Part shown: piece after piece, positions 1 through 7,610 of the stretch | Numbering within the stretch: position 1 is the first letter of the stretch | Layout of the letters: each line of letters starts with the position of its first letter | Origin: an uncultured Ignavibacteria bacterium | GTDB lineage: Bacteria > Bacteroidota > Ignavibacteria > Ignavibacteriales > Melioribacteraceae | Direction: 5' to 3' | Length of the DNA: 20,744 nucleotides | Assembly: GCA_937930275.1 (NCBI GenBank) | Contig: CALGLM010000295.1 | Span: forward strand, 1-20,744 | Notes under the pieces: generated by a model | Told to the model about the DNA's origin: nothing | Seen by the model: the letters and a program-made list of their open reading frames with translations, nothing else | Databases searched by the model: none | Made by a program: the position numbers and the translations under genes

Positions 1-901
1 CATCAGGTTCAAGTAAAAAACGACCGTCGTTTTCCGAAAGGAACAAATTAATTGGTTTAATTTTTACCTGTGCATGATAATTTTCTTCAAGTTCTGCGCT
101 TGTATCAATTGCAATTAATAAATGATTTCTATAATCATCCAATTCTTTAAAAAATATCGGTTTTAGAATGTTTTTAATCTGAGTATTTTGCGGGTCAAAA
201 AGGATAAGACCAAATTCATCAAAAAGATTGAATAAAACATCTCTAAAAGCCTCTTTAAATGTTTTTCCTTCTCTATAAAATGATATTAAATTATCGTAAA
301 GTTGATTAGTAAAATCAGTTTTACGTAATGAATTTTCTAATTCTTCCAATGTTTTGTTAAATTCGGATTTAAACTTTTGTGTTCCAACATTACTTCTAAA
401 ATTACCGGTAAAATTATCATCGTATTTAATATTGGCTAAATTGTTTTCTTTATTAATAATATTAAAATTATTTACCTCTTCAAAATCATGGTCATCACCT
501 TCCAACCAAAATACGGGAACGAAATTATAACCGTAAAATTTATTTTTCAATTCAACAGATAATTTAATTGCTGTTATTATTTTATAAAATGTATAAAGTG
601 GTCCGCCGAAAAGTCCTAATTGCTGACCTGTAACTACAGCAATTGTATTATTTGTTGAAAGAGCTTTTATATTATTTTGAGTAGTTTTAGATACTTTAAT
701 TTCACCGTATTGGTTTCTAATTATATCGGAAAGTTCTTTTGAAAAAGGACGCTGTTGAGAACACACTTCTTCAAAATGTTTAATATAATTATATGTTTTA
801 CGAAAATCTTTTTGGTAAAAGTTTTTTACTTTGTTAAAATCATACAAGTAATCTAAAAATAATTCATTTTGACCGGGTAATTTTTTATAATCAATAAACA
901 T
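1..901 (-). CDS. bshC: Bacillithiol biosynthesis cysteine-adding enzyme BshC (3'-truncated by window edge)
   Basis: BshC catalyses the last step of bacillithiol synthesis, joining cysteine to glucosaminyl-malate in the cytoplasm. The reverse strand reads open from an ATG at 899-901 to the window edge, giving about 300 residues, where the family usually has somewhat over 500; the C-terminal part lies outside the window. Two stretches are diagnostic: VVTGQQLGLFGGPLYTFYKI (about residues 94-113), the nucleotide-binding-like TGQQ...GGP segment, and FWLEGDDHDFEE (about 138-149). The later stretch NLFLSENDGRFLLEPD also fits the family. The gene diverges from the operon starting at 995, and a plausible -7/-33 promoter lies just upstream. 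No sign of frameshift. Gene neighbours for the rest of bacillithiol synthesis are not in view. Confidence 0.95.
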   Translation of the reverse strand, partial: MFIDYKKLPGQNELFLDYLYDFNKVKNFYQKDFRKTYNYIKHFEEVCSQQRPFSKELSDIIRNQYGEIKVSKTTQNNIKALSTNNTIAVVTGQQLGLFGGPLYTFYKIITAIKLSVELKNKFYGYNFVPVFWLEGDDHDFEEVNNFNIINKENNLANIKYDDNFTGNFRSNVGTQKFKSEFNKTLEELENSLRKTDFTNQLYDNLISFYREGKTFKEAFRDVLFNLFDEFGLILFDPQNTQIKNILKPIFFKELDDYRNHLLIAIDTSAELEENYHAQVKIKPINLFLSENDGRFLLEPD

Positions 902-931
902 TTTGAAGCCTAATAAAATTAATTAATATCA

Positions 932-962
932 CAAATTTACTTAAAAATTCCTTATGTTTAAA
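932..962 (-). promoter_or_regulatory. Candidate Bacteroidota-type promoter for bshC
   Basis: Read on the minus strand, TAAATTTG (complement of 932-939) matches the TAnnTTTG -7 element known from Bacteroidota. TTTA (complement of 959-962) lies 19 bases upstream, one mismatch from the TTTG -33 element. It sits about 30 bases before the bshC start. AT-rich DNA yields such matches by chance, so this is a suggestion from position plus sequence. Confidence 0.4.
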
Positions 963-994
963 CTCTAAATATAAACGATTTGGTTCAATAAGGT

Positions 995-1858
995 ATGAGA
1001 AAAATATTAATAGCATTTATTCTATTTTTGTTTTGTGAATTAAAAATTTATGGTCAACAGAATATTGATTTTTTGCCCGAAGGTTTAAACTTTAAACCAT
1101 TAATTGCTAATGTTTATGAACCCCGCTTAGGAGTACTTTATTTCCCCGATGATAGAAGCTTAAAGGTTGATATAGGAAATAGCATTGATATTATAGCTTA
1201 TAATAATTTAATTCCAAATACAAAAGTAAGTCTGGGAATCGATTTTATGGCTTATGGCTTAGCTTCAAGTTATGAAGGAAAAAGACTACAAATAGACGCA
1301 CTTGACGGTTTTTTTGGGGGTAATGCAACTGTTTCATATAAGTTAAGCAATGATGTTAATTATAAGTTTCGGTTTAGAATAATTCATAATAGCGCACATT
1401 TAGTTGACGGAAGTTATAGCAATGACAGGGGCGTATGGAAAAACAATTATTTGCCTGTTCCATATGCACGCGATTTTTTAGAAATTACTTCTGTTAGAGA
1501 AAAAAGTTTTAACGGTGGTAATTATCGAGCTTATTTCAGTCCGAGTTATTCGGTACTTATTCGTCCGGATTTACTTAAAAGGTGGTCATTTAATGCCGGA
1601 ACTGAAATTTATTTTAATGAATTATTGGGTAATATATTAGAAAAAGAGACTAATACTTATTTTGCCTATCATTTCAGTTTAATAGGTGTTCCCGAATATC
1701 AAGGTAATCATACATTTATTGTAGGGATGAAATTTGGAAGTGTTTATTCAAAAGGTGTAAATTTTTATTTGTCATATCACTTAGGCATGCATTATTTTAG
1801 CGAATATTTTTCAAAAAGAATTGATAAATTCGGCATCGGATTTAATGTTGAATTTTAA
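995..1858 (+). CDS. Secreted beta-barrel-like protein A (DUF1207-like), first gene of the glycan cassette
   Basis: A 287-residue protein of unknown function. It begins with a signal peptide (KILIAFILFLF core, likely cleavage after YG at about residue 20). The mature part is rich in alternating aromatic and polar residues and ends GFNVEF, a terminal aromatic as in outer-membrane barrels. A central stretch, FRFRIIHNSAHLVDG, recalls the H-x-S-x-H-L-x-D segment I associate with DUF1207 proteins; that link is tentative. It is clearly paralogous to the product of 7607-8434: over the N-terminal 45 aligned residues (about 26-70 here) I count 18 identities by eye, including DIGNS-x-D. The next gene starts 16 bases downstream. 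I infer an outer-membrane location. The start ATG has only a weak AAGG before it, but the signal peptide supports it. Confidence 0.75.
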   Translation: MRKILIAFILFLFCELKIYGQQNIDFLPEGLNFKPLIANVYEPRLGVLYFPDDRSLKVDIGNSIDIIAYNNLIPNTKVSLGIDFMAYGLASSYEGKRLQIDALDGFFGGNATVSYKLSNDVNYKFRFRIIHNSAHLVDGSYSNDRGVWKNNYLPVPYARDFLEITSVREKSFNGGNYRAYFSPSYSVLIRPDLLKRWSFNAGTEIYFNELLGNILEKETNTYFAYHFSLIGVPEYQGNHTFIVGMKFGSVYSKGVNFYLSYHLGMHYFSEYFSKRIDKFGIGFNVEF

Positions 1859-1874
1859 GAAAGAAAGAGAATAA

Positions 1875-2885
1875 ATGGAATTTAATTTATTTAAGTTTTT
1901 AACTATTAGTAGATTTTATAATTTATTAAAAATATTCGTTTCGTATTTACTTTCAAATTTAACAAAAAGAGTAATTGTTTGGGGATATCCGATTACTTTT
2001 TCTATAGAACCGACGAACAGATGTAATTTAAAATGTCCGGAATGCCCAAGCGGTACAGGTACTTTAACACGTCCGTTAGGTCTTCTTGACGTTAAAAAAT
2101 TTGAAGAAATTATTGATCAAATAAAAGAATTTACTTTTTATATCCAATTATTTTTTCAGGGGGAGCCGTTTATAAATAAAAATATCTACAAGATGATAAA
2201 TTATGCCAGAAAAAATAATATATACATATCAATAAGTACAAATGGTTTGTTGTTAAACGATAATAATATAAATGAACTTCTTAAATCACCCCCGGATAAA
2301 CTTATATTTTCAATTGACGGAATGTCTCAAAATACTTATGAAAAGTATAGGGTAGGCGGTGAATTTAAAAAGGTAAGTGAATCATTAGAAAATCTTCTAA
2401 AATTTAAGAAAGAAAAAAAACTAAAACTACCGTATATTGAACTGCAGTTTATAGCAATGAAGCAGAATGAACACGAAATTGAAGATGTTATTAAATTTGG
2501 GAAATTGATTGGTGTAGATAAGGTACTTATAAAAAGTATGCAGGTAAGTTCATACGAATCTGCTGTTGAGTATTTACCCGAGAATAAAAAATACTCAAGA
2601 TACTATATCAAAAACGGTGAACTTTTATTTAAGAATAAATTAAAAAACCGGTGTTTTGCAGTTTGGAGAACTTCGGTGATTACTTGGGACGGAATTGTTA
2701 GTCCGTGTTGTTTTGATAAAGATGCAAAATATAAATTCGGTAATATATTCGTGGAAAAATTTAAGGATATTTGGACTAACAATAAATACACAAATTTTAG
2801 AAAAGCTATTATTAAAAATAGAAAAGGTATTGATATCTGTACAAACTGTACTGAAGGCTTAAATATGAACTTAATTGAGAAATAA
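1875..2885 (+). CDS. Radical SAM/SPASM-type enzyme A
   Basis: A 336-residue enzyme of the radical SAM superfamily, which cleaves S-adenosylmethionine at a [4Fe-4S] cluster to start radical chemistry. The cluster motif is NRCNLKCPEC (C50, C54, C57), followed by a GEP segment (96-98) at the SAM-binding strand. The C-terminal region has C260, C278/C279, C322 and C325 in a SPASM/twitch arrangement, with the typical F-x-D-I-W segment (about 296-300), so a second cluster is likely. An N-terminal stretch of about 35 residues is hydrophobic and basic (RFYNLLKIFVSYLL) and could bind the membrane. The substrate is not evident. Position among glycosyltransferase, deacetylase and lipid-handling membrane genes suggests a saccharide or lipid. 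No precursor peptide is encoded nearby. The ATG follows AAGAAAGAGA, an acceptable ribosome site. Confidence 0.9.
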   Translation: MEFNLFKFLTISRFYNLLKIFVSYLLSNLTKRVIVWGYPITFSIEPTNRCNLKCPECPSGTGTLTRPLGLLDVKKFEEIIDQIKEFTFYIQLFFQGEPFINKNIYKMINYARKNNIYISISTNGLLLNDNNINELLKSPPDKLIFSIDGMSQNTYEKYRVGGEFKKVSESLENLLKFKKEKKLKLPYIELQFIAMKQNEHEIEDVIKFGKLIGVDKVLIKSMQVSSYESAVEYLPENKKYSRYYIKNGELLFKNKLKNRCFAVWRTSVITWDGIVSPCCFDKDAKYKFGNIFVEKFKDIWTNNKYTNFRKAIIKNRKGIDICTNCTEGLNMNLIEK

Positions 2886-3807
2886 TTTGAAATTTAATAA
2901 TTTAAAAATTAATAAAAAGATATTGTTAAACTCACTTAAATTTACATTAAGTGTTTTAATTATTTCCTATTTAGTAAATTATTTGTCAATTAACAGTATA
3001 TATATATCATTCCAAAACGCTGATAAGTTAATTATACTATTTGCTTTTTTATTGCTTCCTATAAATATTTTTTTACAATATAAAAGATGGGCACTACTTT
3101 GTCTTACTGTAGAAAGCAATAATAAAATAAATATTGCAAAATCTATTTTTTTAGGTATAGCCGCAGGGTTAATTACTCCTTTAAAAGCCGGCGAATTTTT
3201 AGGACGTGCTTTTATTTTTGATTCAAAAAAAATTAAAGAATATATTATTTTATCTATTTACGATAGATTGATTAGTATGTTGGTTACTGTTTTAATAGGA
3301 TTTGTTTTTGCATTACTCACATTCAGTAAAATTACTAAGCTAATAGCATATTATTATATCCCAATATTAAGTATTATAGCAATTTTGGGAATACTTATAT
3401 TATTTATGCTGAAATATAAAATATTCCCTTCAGTAAATAATAGACTAAATCAAATAATTTATAGAGTACGGTCTATTAGCATTACTGTTAATATTAAATT
3501 AATATTTTTGGCAATACTCTTCTTTTTTACATATGTTTTTCAATTTGCACTTCTTTTAGCTGCTTTTAACGGAATTTCAAAAGTTTTTAGCTATTTATCT
3601 GCGGGAGTGCTTGTATTTTTTACTAATACTGTAATTCCGCCAATTACATTAGGAGAATTGGGTATAAGAGAAGGAGCGGCAGTTTACTACTCTCAATATT
3701 TTAACTATATAGCACAAACCGGATTTAATGCTTCAATAATGTTATTTACAATAAACATTATAGTACCTGCAATATTAGGTTTAATTATTTATCTGAGAGA
3801 AAAATAA
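2875..3807 (+). CDS. Multi-span membrane protein of the LPG_synthase_TM (UPF0104/flippase-like) family
   Basis: A 310-residue protein with about eight predicted membrane segments (roughly 20-38, 50-68, 90-105, 124-150, 158-179, 205-232, 238-256, 283-307). Family hallmarks are P102 with G106-E107 and R111 in ITPLKAGEFLGR, and the late GELGIREG segment (260-267). Relatives are fused to or sit beside lipid-modifying or glycosyltransferase enzymes and are often called flippase-like; the transport role is not proven for the family. Here it lies between a radical SAM gene and a GT2, so I infer it handles the lipid-linked product. No in-frame ATG precedes the first membrane helix. The start is TTG, either at 2875 (overlapping the upstream gene by 11 bases) or at 2887, just after that gene's stop. 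Confidence 0.85.
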   Translation: MRNNLKFNNLKINKKILLNSLKFTLSVLIISYLVNYLSINSIYISFQNADKLIILFAFLLLPINIFLQYKRWALLCLTVESNNKINIAKSIFLGIAAGLITPLKAGEFLGRAFIFDSKKIKEYIILSIYDRLISMLVTVLIGFVFALLTFSKITKLIAYYYIPILSIIAILGILILFMLKYKIFPSVNNRLNQIIYRVRSISITVNIKLIFLAILFFFTYVFQFALLLAAFNGISKVFSYLSAGVLVFFTNTVIPPITLGELGIREGAAVYYSQYFNYIAQTGFNASIMLFTINIIVPAILGLIIYLREK

Positions 3808-4925
3808 TGGTCTTTATATTTTTAATAATTAGCTTAATCTATTTTTTATTTCTTATTAAAGTTATTATTGCTTTAAAGAATATAAATAATAAAAATGATA
3901 TTGAAAAAAATGTGGATGAGTATATTTCTGTTATTATTCCATTTAGAAATGAAAGCAAAAATATTCTTAAAAACCTTGAGAGCATAGAAAATCTGTGTTT
4001 TGAAAATAACAAGTACGAAGTAGTTTATATTGATGACAATTCCGAAGATGATACTGCATTAAAATTACAAAATAATATTAAAAACGAAAATATTAGGGTT
4101 CTGAAATATAAAAATGATAAATTAAAAGGGAAAAAAAATGCTGTTAAATTTGCTATCAATAATTGTAAAGGGGAGCTGATTTTTACTACCGATGCAGACT
4201 GTATTGTTCAAAAAGATTGGCTTAAGGAGACAGTGCAATTATTTGATTATGAAACTGCTTTTGTTTCCGGGATAGTAAAATTTTCTGATAAAGACGGATT
4301 TTGGAATAAACTTCAACAACTTGAATTTTCCGGCTTAGTTATAGTTGGAGGAGGATTAATTTTTGCCGGATATCCTACTATTTGTAATGCTGCAAATTTA
4401 GCATTTAGGAAGTCTGTATTTTTGGAAGTAGGAGGATTTGATGATAATTTACATCTTACTTCGGGTGATGATGAACTTTTAATGCAAAAAATTGCTTTGC
4501 TAAAAAAATATAAGATAAAGTTTTTATTTAATAAAAATACCGTTGTATCAACACATCCAAATAACACTCTAAAAGATTTCTATAATCAGCGTGTAAGGTG
4601 GGCAAGCAAAGGATTTCATTACCAAAATCCGTTATTAATATTATTTTTAATTACAATTTATCTATTCTTTTTATCATTTCCTTTGCTGCTTTTATTGGGA
4701 GTTTTTGTTAATAAGTTATTCATAGGCATTTTTATTTTTAATTTTTTAATCAAGATTCTTTTAGAAAGTAAGATTCTTTTATTCGGTAAAAATGTTTTAT
4801 TTAATAAACTTAATGCGGGTTTAATCGTAATAGCTGAAGTTTTACATATTCCTTACATAATAATTGCAGGATTTATGGGTACTTTCGGAAAATTTAGGTG
4901 GAAAGGGAGTAAACATAAAAAATGA
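3807..4925 (+). CDS. Membrane-anchored family 2 glycosyltransferase A
   Basis: A 372-residue GT2 enzyme, predicted to use a nucleotide sugar to glycosylate an acceptor at the inner face of the membrane. One N-terminal membrane helix (about 2-22) is followed by a GT-A domain: SVIIPFRNE (41-49), IDDNS (75-79), the metal-binding D129-A-D131, the catalytic-type SGDDE (219-223) and QRVRW (261-265). Two or more C-terminal helices (about 275-315 and 335-357) complete the architecture shared with processive enzymes such as hyaluronan or NodC-like synthases, although processivity cannot be read from sequence. It overlaps the upstream gene by one base (TAATG) and the downstream gene by four (ATGA). It has the same architecture as the second GT2 at 5521-6612, so the two probably act in sequence. 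The acceptor and sugar are unknown. Confidence 0.92.
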   Translation: MVFIFLIISLIYFLFLIKVIIALKNINNKNDIEKNVDEYISVIIPFRNESKNILKNLESIENLCFENNKYEVVYIDDNSEDDTALKLQNNIKNENIRVLKYKNDKLKGKKNAVKFAINNCKGELIFTTDADCIVQKDWLKETVQLFDYETAFVSGIVKFSDKDGFWNKLQQLEFSGLVIVGGGLIFAGYPTICNAANLAFRKSVFLEVGGFDDNLHLTSGDDELLMQKIALLKKYKIKFLFNKNTVVSTHPNNTLKDFYNQRVRWASKGFHYQNPLLILFLITIYLFFLSFPLLLLLGVFVNKLFIGIFIFNFLIKILLESKILLFGKNVLFNKLNAGLIVIAEVLHIPYIIIAGFMGTFGKFRWKGSKHKK

Positions 4926-5533
4926 CAACCCTTTATAAGATATTATTCCCAAATGTTTTTTGGAATGCAAAAAATAATAAGGTATTATTAACTATTGATG
5001 ATAGCCCAACGAACAAGGGGACAGAAAAAGTATTAAAAATATTAAATTATTATAGTATAAAGGGTTTATTTTTTGTAAAAGGGAATGAGTGCGAGCATTA
5101 TTCTAATCTACTTAAAGAGATATATTCGGAAAATCATTGTATCGGTAATCATTCATTTAATCATAATTCTATGTTATTTATGAATAATAAAAAAATAAGT
5201 GACGAGATATTAAGAACCGACAAGATTATTAGCGAATCATTATCTATAACGCCAAAATACTTTAGACCCCCTTTCGGAAGATTTAATTTTTATAACGGAA
5301 CAATTAATAAGTTAGATAAAGTTATTGTTATGTGGGATGTATTTACTTATGACTATAAAAATAATGCTAAATTTATTAAATTTGCTATTCAAAAATGTAG
5401 AAAGAATTCAATAATTACAATGCATGACAATTCAAAAACCGAAAATAACATAGACTATAATTTTAAATTAGTGATTGAATCCGTTCTTAGTAAAAATTTT
5501 GTATTCGGAGATCCTATAGAATGTTTGAAGTAA
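4922..5533 (+). CDS. Polysaccharide deacetylase (NodB domain), probably cytosolic
   Basis: A 203-residue protein that is little more than a NodB domain (carbohydrate esterase 4). These enzymes remove N- or O-acetyl groups from sugars using a metal. Motif 1 is TIDDSP (24-29) in place of the common TFDDGP. Motif 2 is NHSFNH with the metal ligands H77 and H81, to go with D27. Motif 3 is RPPFG (115-119). Then come MWDV (137-140) and a final TMHDN (166-170) carrying the catalytic-type H168. No signal peptide or membrane helix is visible, so it should act in the cytoplasm, unlike peptidoglycan or PNAG deacetylases. It lies between two GT2 genes with four- and thirteen-base overlaps. I infer that it deacetylates the sugar added by one of them before further processing. 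All key residues are present. Confidence 0.9.
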   Translation: MTTLYKILFPNVFWNAKNNKVLLTIDDSPTNKGTEKVLKILNYYSIKGLFFVKGNECEHYSNLLKEIYSENHCIGNHSFNHNSMLFMNNKKISDEILRTDKIISESLSITPKYFRPPFGRFNFYNGTINKLDKVIVMWDVFTYDYKNNAKFIKFAIQKCRKNSIITMHDNSKTENNIDYNFKLVIESVLSKNFVFGDPIECLK

Positions 5534-6612
5534 TACTGTTAATTGCAATTATTGCTTATACGTCACAGATAATTATATTTATGATAGGAGCAAACAAGAA
5601 ATATTCCAAGCTAAAAGAGGATGAGTTGCCGACTGCAAGTGTTATAGTTGCCGCAAGAAATGAAGAGTATAATATATTGGACTGTATAAAATCGTTGGAT
5701 AAATTGGAATACCCTGAAGATAAACTTGAGATAATTATAGTTGATGACAATTCTTCTGATAATACAGGTAAAATTATTTCTGATTTTGTAAAAAACAAAA
5801 AACGATTTAAGTATATTAAAACTTCTGAAACTTTTGGTAAGCTAAAAGGGAAGGCTAACGCTATTTCAAACGGGATAAATATATCGAAAGGTGAAATAAT
5901 TTTAACAACAGATGCAGATTGCACAGTAAAACCGTCATGGGCAAGGTCAATAGCATCTTACTATAAAAAAGATATCGGAATTGTATGCGGCTATACAACT
6001 CAAAAAGATAATACAGCTTTTCAAGGAATGCAAGCAGCAGATTTTATATATCTTCTAATTGTTGCTGCCGGCGGGATGAATTTAGGAAAACCGTTAAGCG
6101 CAATAGGTAATAATATGTCTTATAGACGTTCTGCATATGATGAAGTAGGAGGGTATGCAGGAATTCCATTTTCAGTTACCGAAGATTTTAAACTTTTAAT
6201 GAGTATTTACACATTAAAGAAGTATAAGCTTATTTACCCAATGGATGAAGATACATTAGTAACAAGCAAACCATGCGAAGATTTAACATCTTTGTATTGG
6301 CAAAAAAAACGATGGGGTGTAGGAGGCTTGGATAGCGACATAATTGGATATTTGGTTATGGCGAGCGGATTTATTGCTCATCTATTTTTCTTAATTGCTC
6401 CGTTTTTATCTTCACTAAATATTGTTGTTCTTTTAATTTATAAAATTGCTCTTGATTTCGCATTTATTAAACCCGCTTATGAAAAACTAAAGATCAGATT
6501 TAAAATTACTCATTTTTTTGCTTTTCAATTGTATTTTATTGCTTATGTTTTATTACTACCTGTTTTTTTGCTTTTCGGTAAAAAAGTGGTTTGGAAAGGA
6601 AGAACTTATTAA
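5521..6612 (+). CDS. Membrane-anchored family 2 glycosyltransferase B
   Basis: A 363-residue GT2 enzyme with the same plan as the one at 3807-4925: an N-terminal helix (about 3-22), then SVIVAARNE (40-48), VDDNS (74-78), D131-A-D133 within TTDADC, an acidic pair E221-D222 at the catalytic position, and QKKRW (261-265). C-terminal membrane helices run at about 275-312 and 328-354. The TTDADC segments and QxxRW motifs of the two enzymes align directly, so they are paralogues, but the acceptor-side sequences differ (SGDDE in one, VTEDF in the other), which suggests different acceptors. The ATG lies inside the last codons of the deacetylase gene (13-base overlap). Its stop overlaps the next start as TAATG. 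It is predicted to act at the cytoplasmic membrane surface; sugar specificity is unknown. Confidence 0.92.
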   Translation: MFEVILLIAIIAYTSQIIIFMIGANKKYSKLKEDELPTASVIVAARNEEYNILDCIKSLDKLEYPEDKLEIIIVDDNSSDNTGKIISDFVKNKKRFKYIKTSETFGKLKGKANAISNGINISKGEIILTTDADCTVKPSWARSIASYYKKDIGIVCGYTTQKDNTAFQGMQAADFIYLLIVAAGGMNLGKPLSAIGNNMSYRRSAYDEVGGYAGIPFSVTEDFKLLMSIYTLKKYKLIYPMDEDTLVTSKPCEDLTSLYWQKKRWGVGGLDSDIIGYLVMASGFIAHLFFLIAPFLSSLNIVVLLIYKIALDFAFIKPAYEKLKIRFKITHFFAFQLYFIAYVLLLPVFLLFGKKVVWKGRTY

Positions 6613-7610
6613 TGCTTTTATTATGTAATTATTACATAACATATAAGTGTAATGCTTATTGTGAATTTTGTCATTTTGCTAATCATGATCTTTTTAAGAA
6701 TGTAAATAATGCATCCCTGGAAGATTTTGAGAAAAATGTTGAAGAAATGTCCGAATTAGGGGTTAAGTTTATAGACTTGACCGGAGGTGAACCTCTTTTA
6801 AATAAAGAGATACATAATATGGCAAATTTTGCAAAAAAGAAAAAAATGCAAACAAGTATAACTACAAATACCTTGCTTTATCCTAAATTTGCAGACAAAT
6901 TAGCTGGTAATATAAATCTACTTCATTTCTCGTTGGATTCTCCTAATGAAGAAGAACACAATAAAATAAGAAAGGTGAATTGTTATAAAAGTGTATTCGA
7001 GAGTATTAAAATTGCAAAATCATTGGGTGAGTTTCCCGATATTCTTTTTACAGTAACAAACGAAACCGCAAAAAAATTACCTGAGATGTATGACATTGCG
7101 TTAAAATATGATCTTTTATTGATAGTTAATCCGGTATTTTCATATTTTGGTAATCCAGGATTATCTTTAGAAACTATTGAGTATTTAGAAGAATTTATTA
7201 GCGGTAAAATGAATATATATTTAAATGACGCATTCTTAAAGTTACGTAAAGACGGGGGAAATAAAATTAATAACCCAAGTTGCAAAGCGGTTTCCAGAGT
7301 AATAGTAATATCGCCTACAAACGAGGTTATTTTACCTTGTTATCATTTTGAAAATGCAAAAATTAAAATTGATGAAAATATAAAATCTGTTATGGCAACA
7401 GATAAATATAAATACTATTTGAAAAATGAAGGGCGATTTGATTTTTGTGAGGGGTGTACGGTTAACTGTTATTTTGAACCTTCGTTTGCATTTCCGACCA
7501 ATTATTATTCGGTTTTAAGTCTTACGTCAAAATTTAAATATAGCTTTAATAAATTGATAAAACAAAAATTAGTTAAACAAATATTGAAATTAGGAGTTGA
7601 AAAAAAATGA
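6612..7610 (+). CDS. Radical SAM enzyme B with SPASM-like C-terminal cysteines
   Basis: A 332-residue radical SAM protein. I place the start at the ATG of 6612, which overlaps the upstream stop by one base and follows AAAGGAAGA (6595-6603) by eight bases; the reading frame also has a TTG at 6591, inside the previous gene, which I judge not to be used. The cluster motif is YKCNAYCEFC (C13, C17, C20), with GGEP at 58-61. The C-terminal region has C224, C243, C279, C282 and C286, the spacing expected of an auxiliary iron-sulfur cluster domain. It does not look like a close copy of the radical SAM enzyme at 1875-2885: the motif surroundings differ, so it probably does a different reaction. The substrate is unknown. 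Context points to the saccharide or lipid made by the cassette. The C-terminus is basic (KLIKQKLVKQILKLG), which could favour membrane contact. Confidence 0.9.
   Translation: MLLLCNYYITYKCNAYCEFCHFANHDLFKNVNNASLEDFEKNVEEMSELGVKFIDLTGGEPLLNKEIHNMANFAKKKKMQTSITTNTLLYPKFADKLAGNINLLHFSLDSPNEEEHNKIRKVNCYKSVFESIKIAKSLGEFPDILFTVTNETAKKLPEMYDIALKYDLLLIVNPVFSYFGNPGLSLETIEYLEEFISGKMNIYLNDAFLKLRKDGGNKINNPSCKAVSRVIVISPTNEVILPCYHFENAKIKIDENIKSVMATDKYKYYLKNEGRFDFCEGCTVNCYFEPSFAFPTNYYSVLSLTSKFKYSFNKLIKQKLVKQILKLGVEKK

Noticed and set aside
4752..4781. Direct repeat AAGATTCTTTTA twice with an 18-base period
   Set aside because: In frame within GT2 A and encodes two KILL segments in a membrane helix; explained by low-complexity coding sequence.
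5556..5924. 122-codon minus-strand frame opposite GT2 B
   Set aside because: The plus strand carries all the GT2 motifs here; the opposite frame shows no independent feature.
6591..6611. Upstream TTG extension of radical SAM protein B
   Set aside because: It lies inside the GT2 gene, adds seven residues without family support, and the ATG at 6612 has a good AAAGGAAGA and a TAATG overlap like its neighbours.
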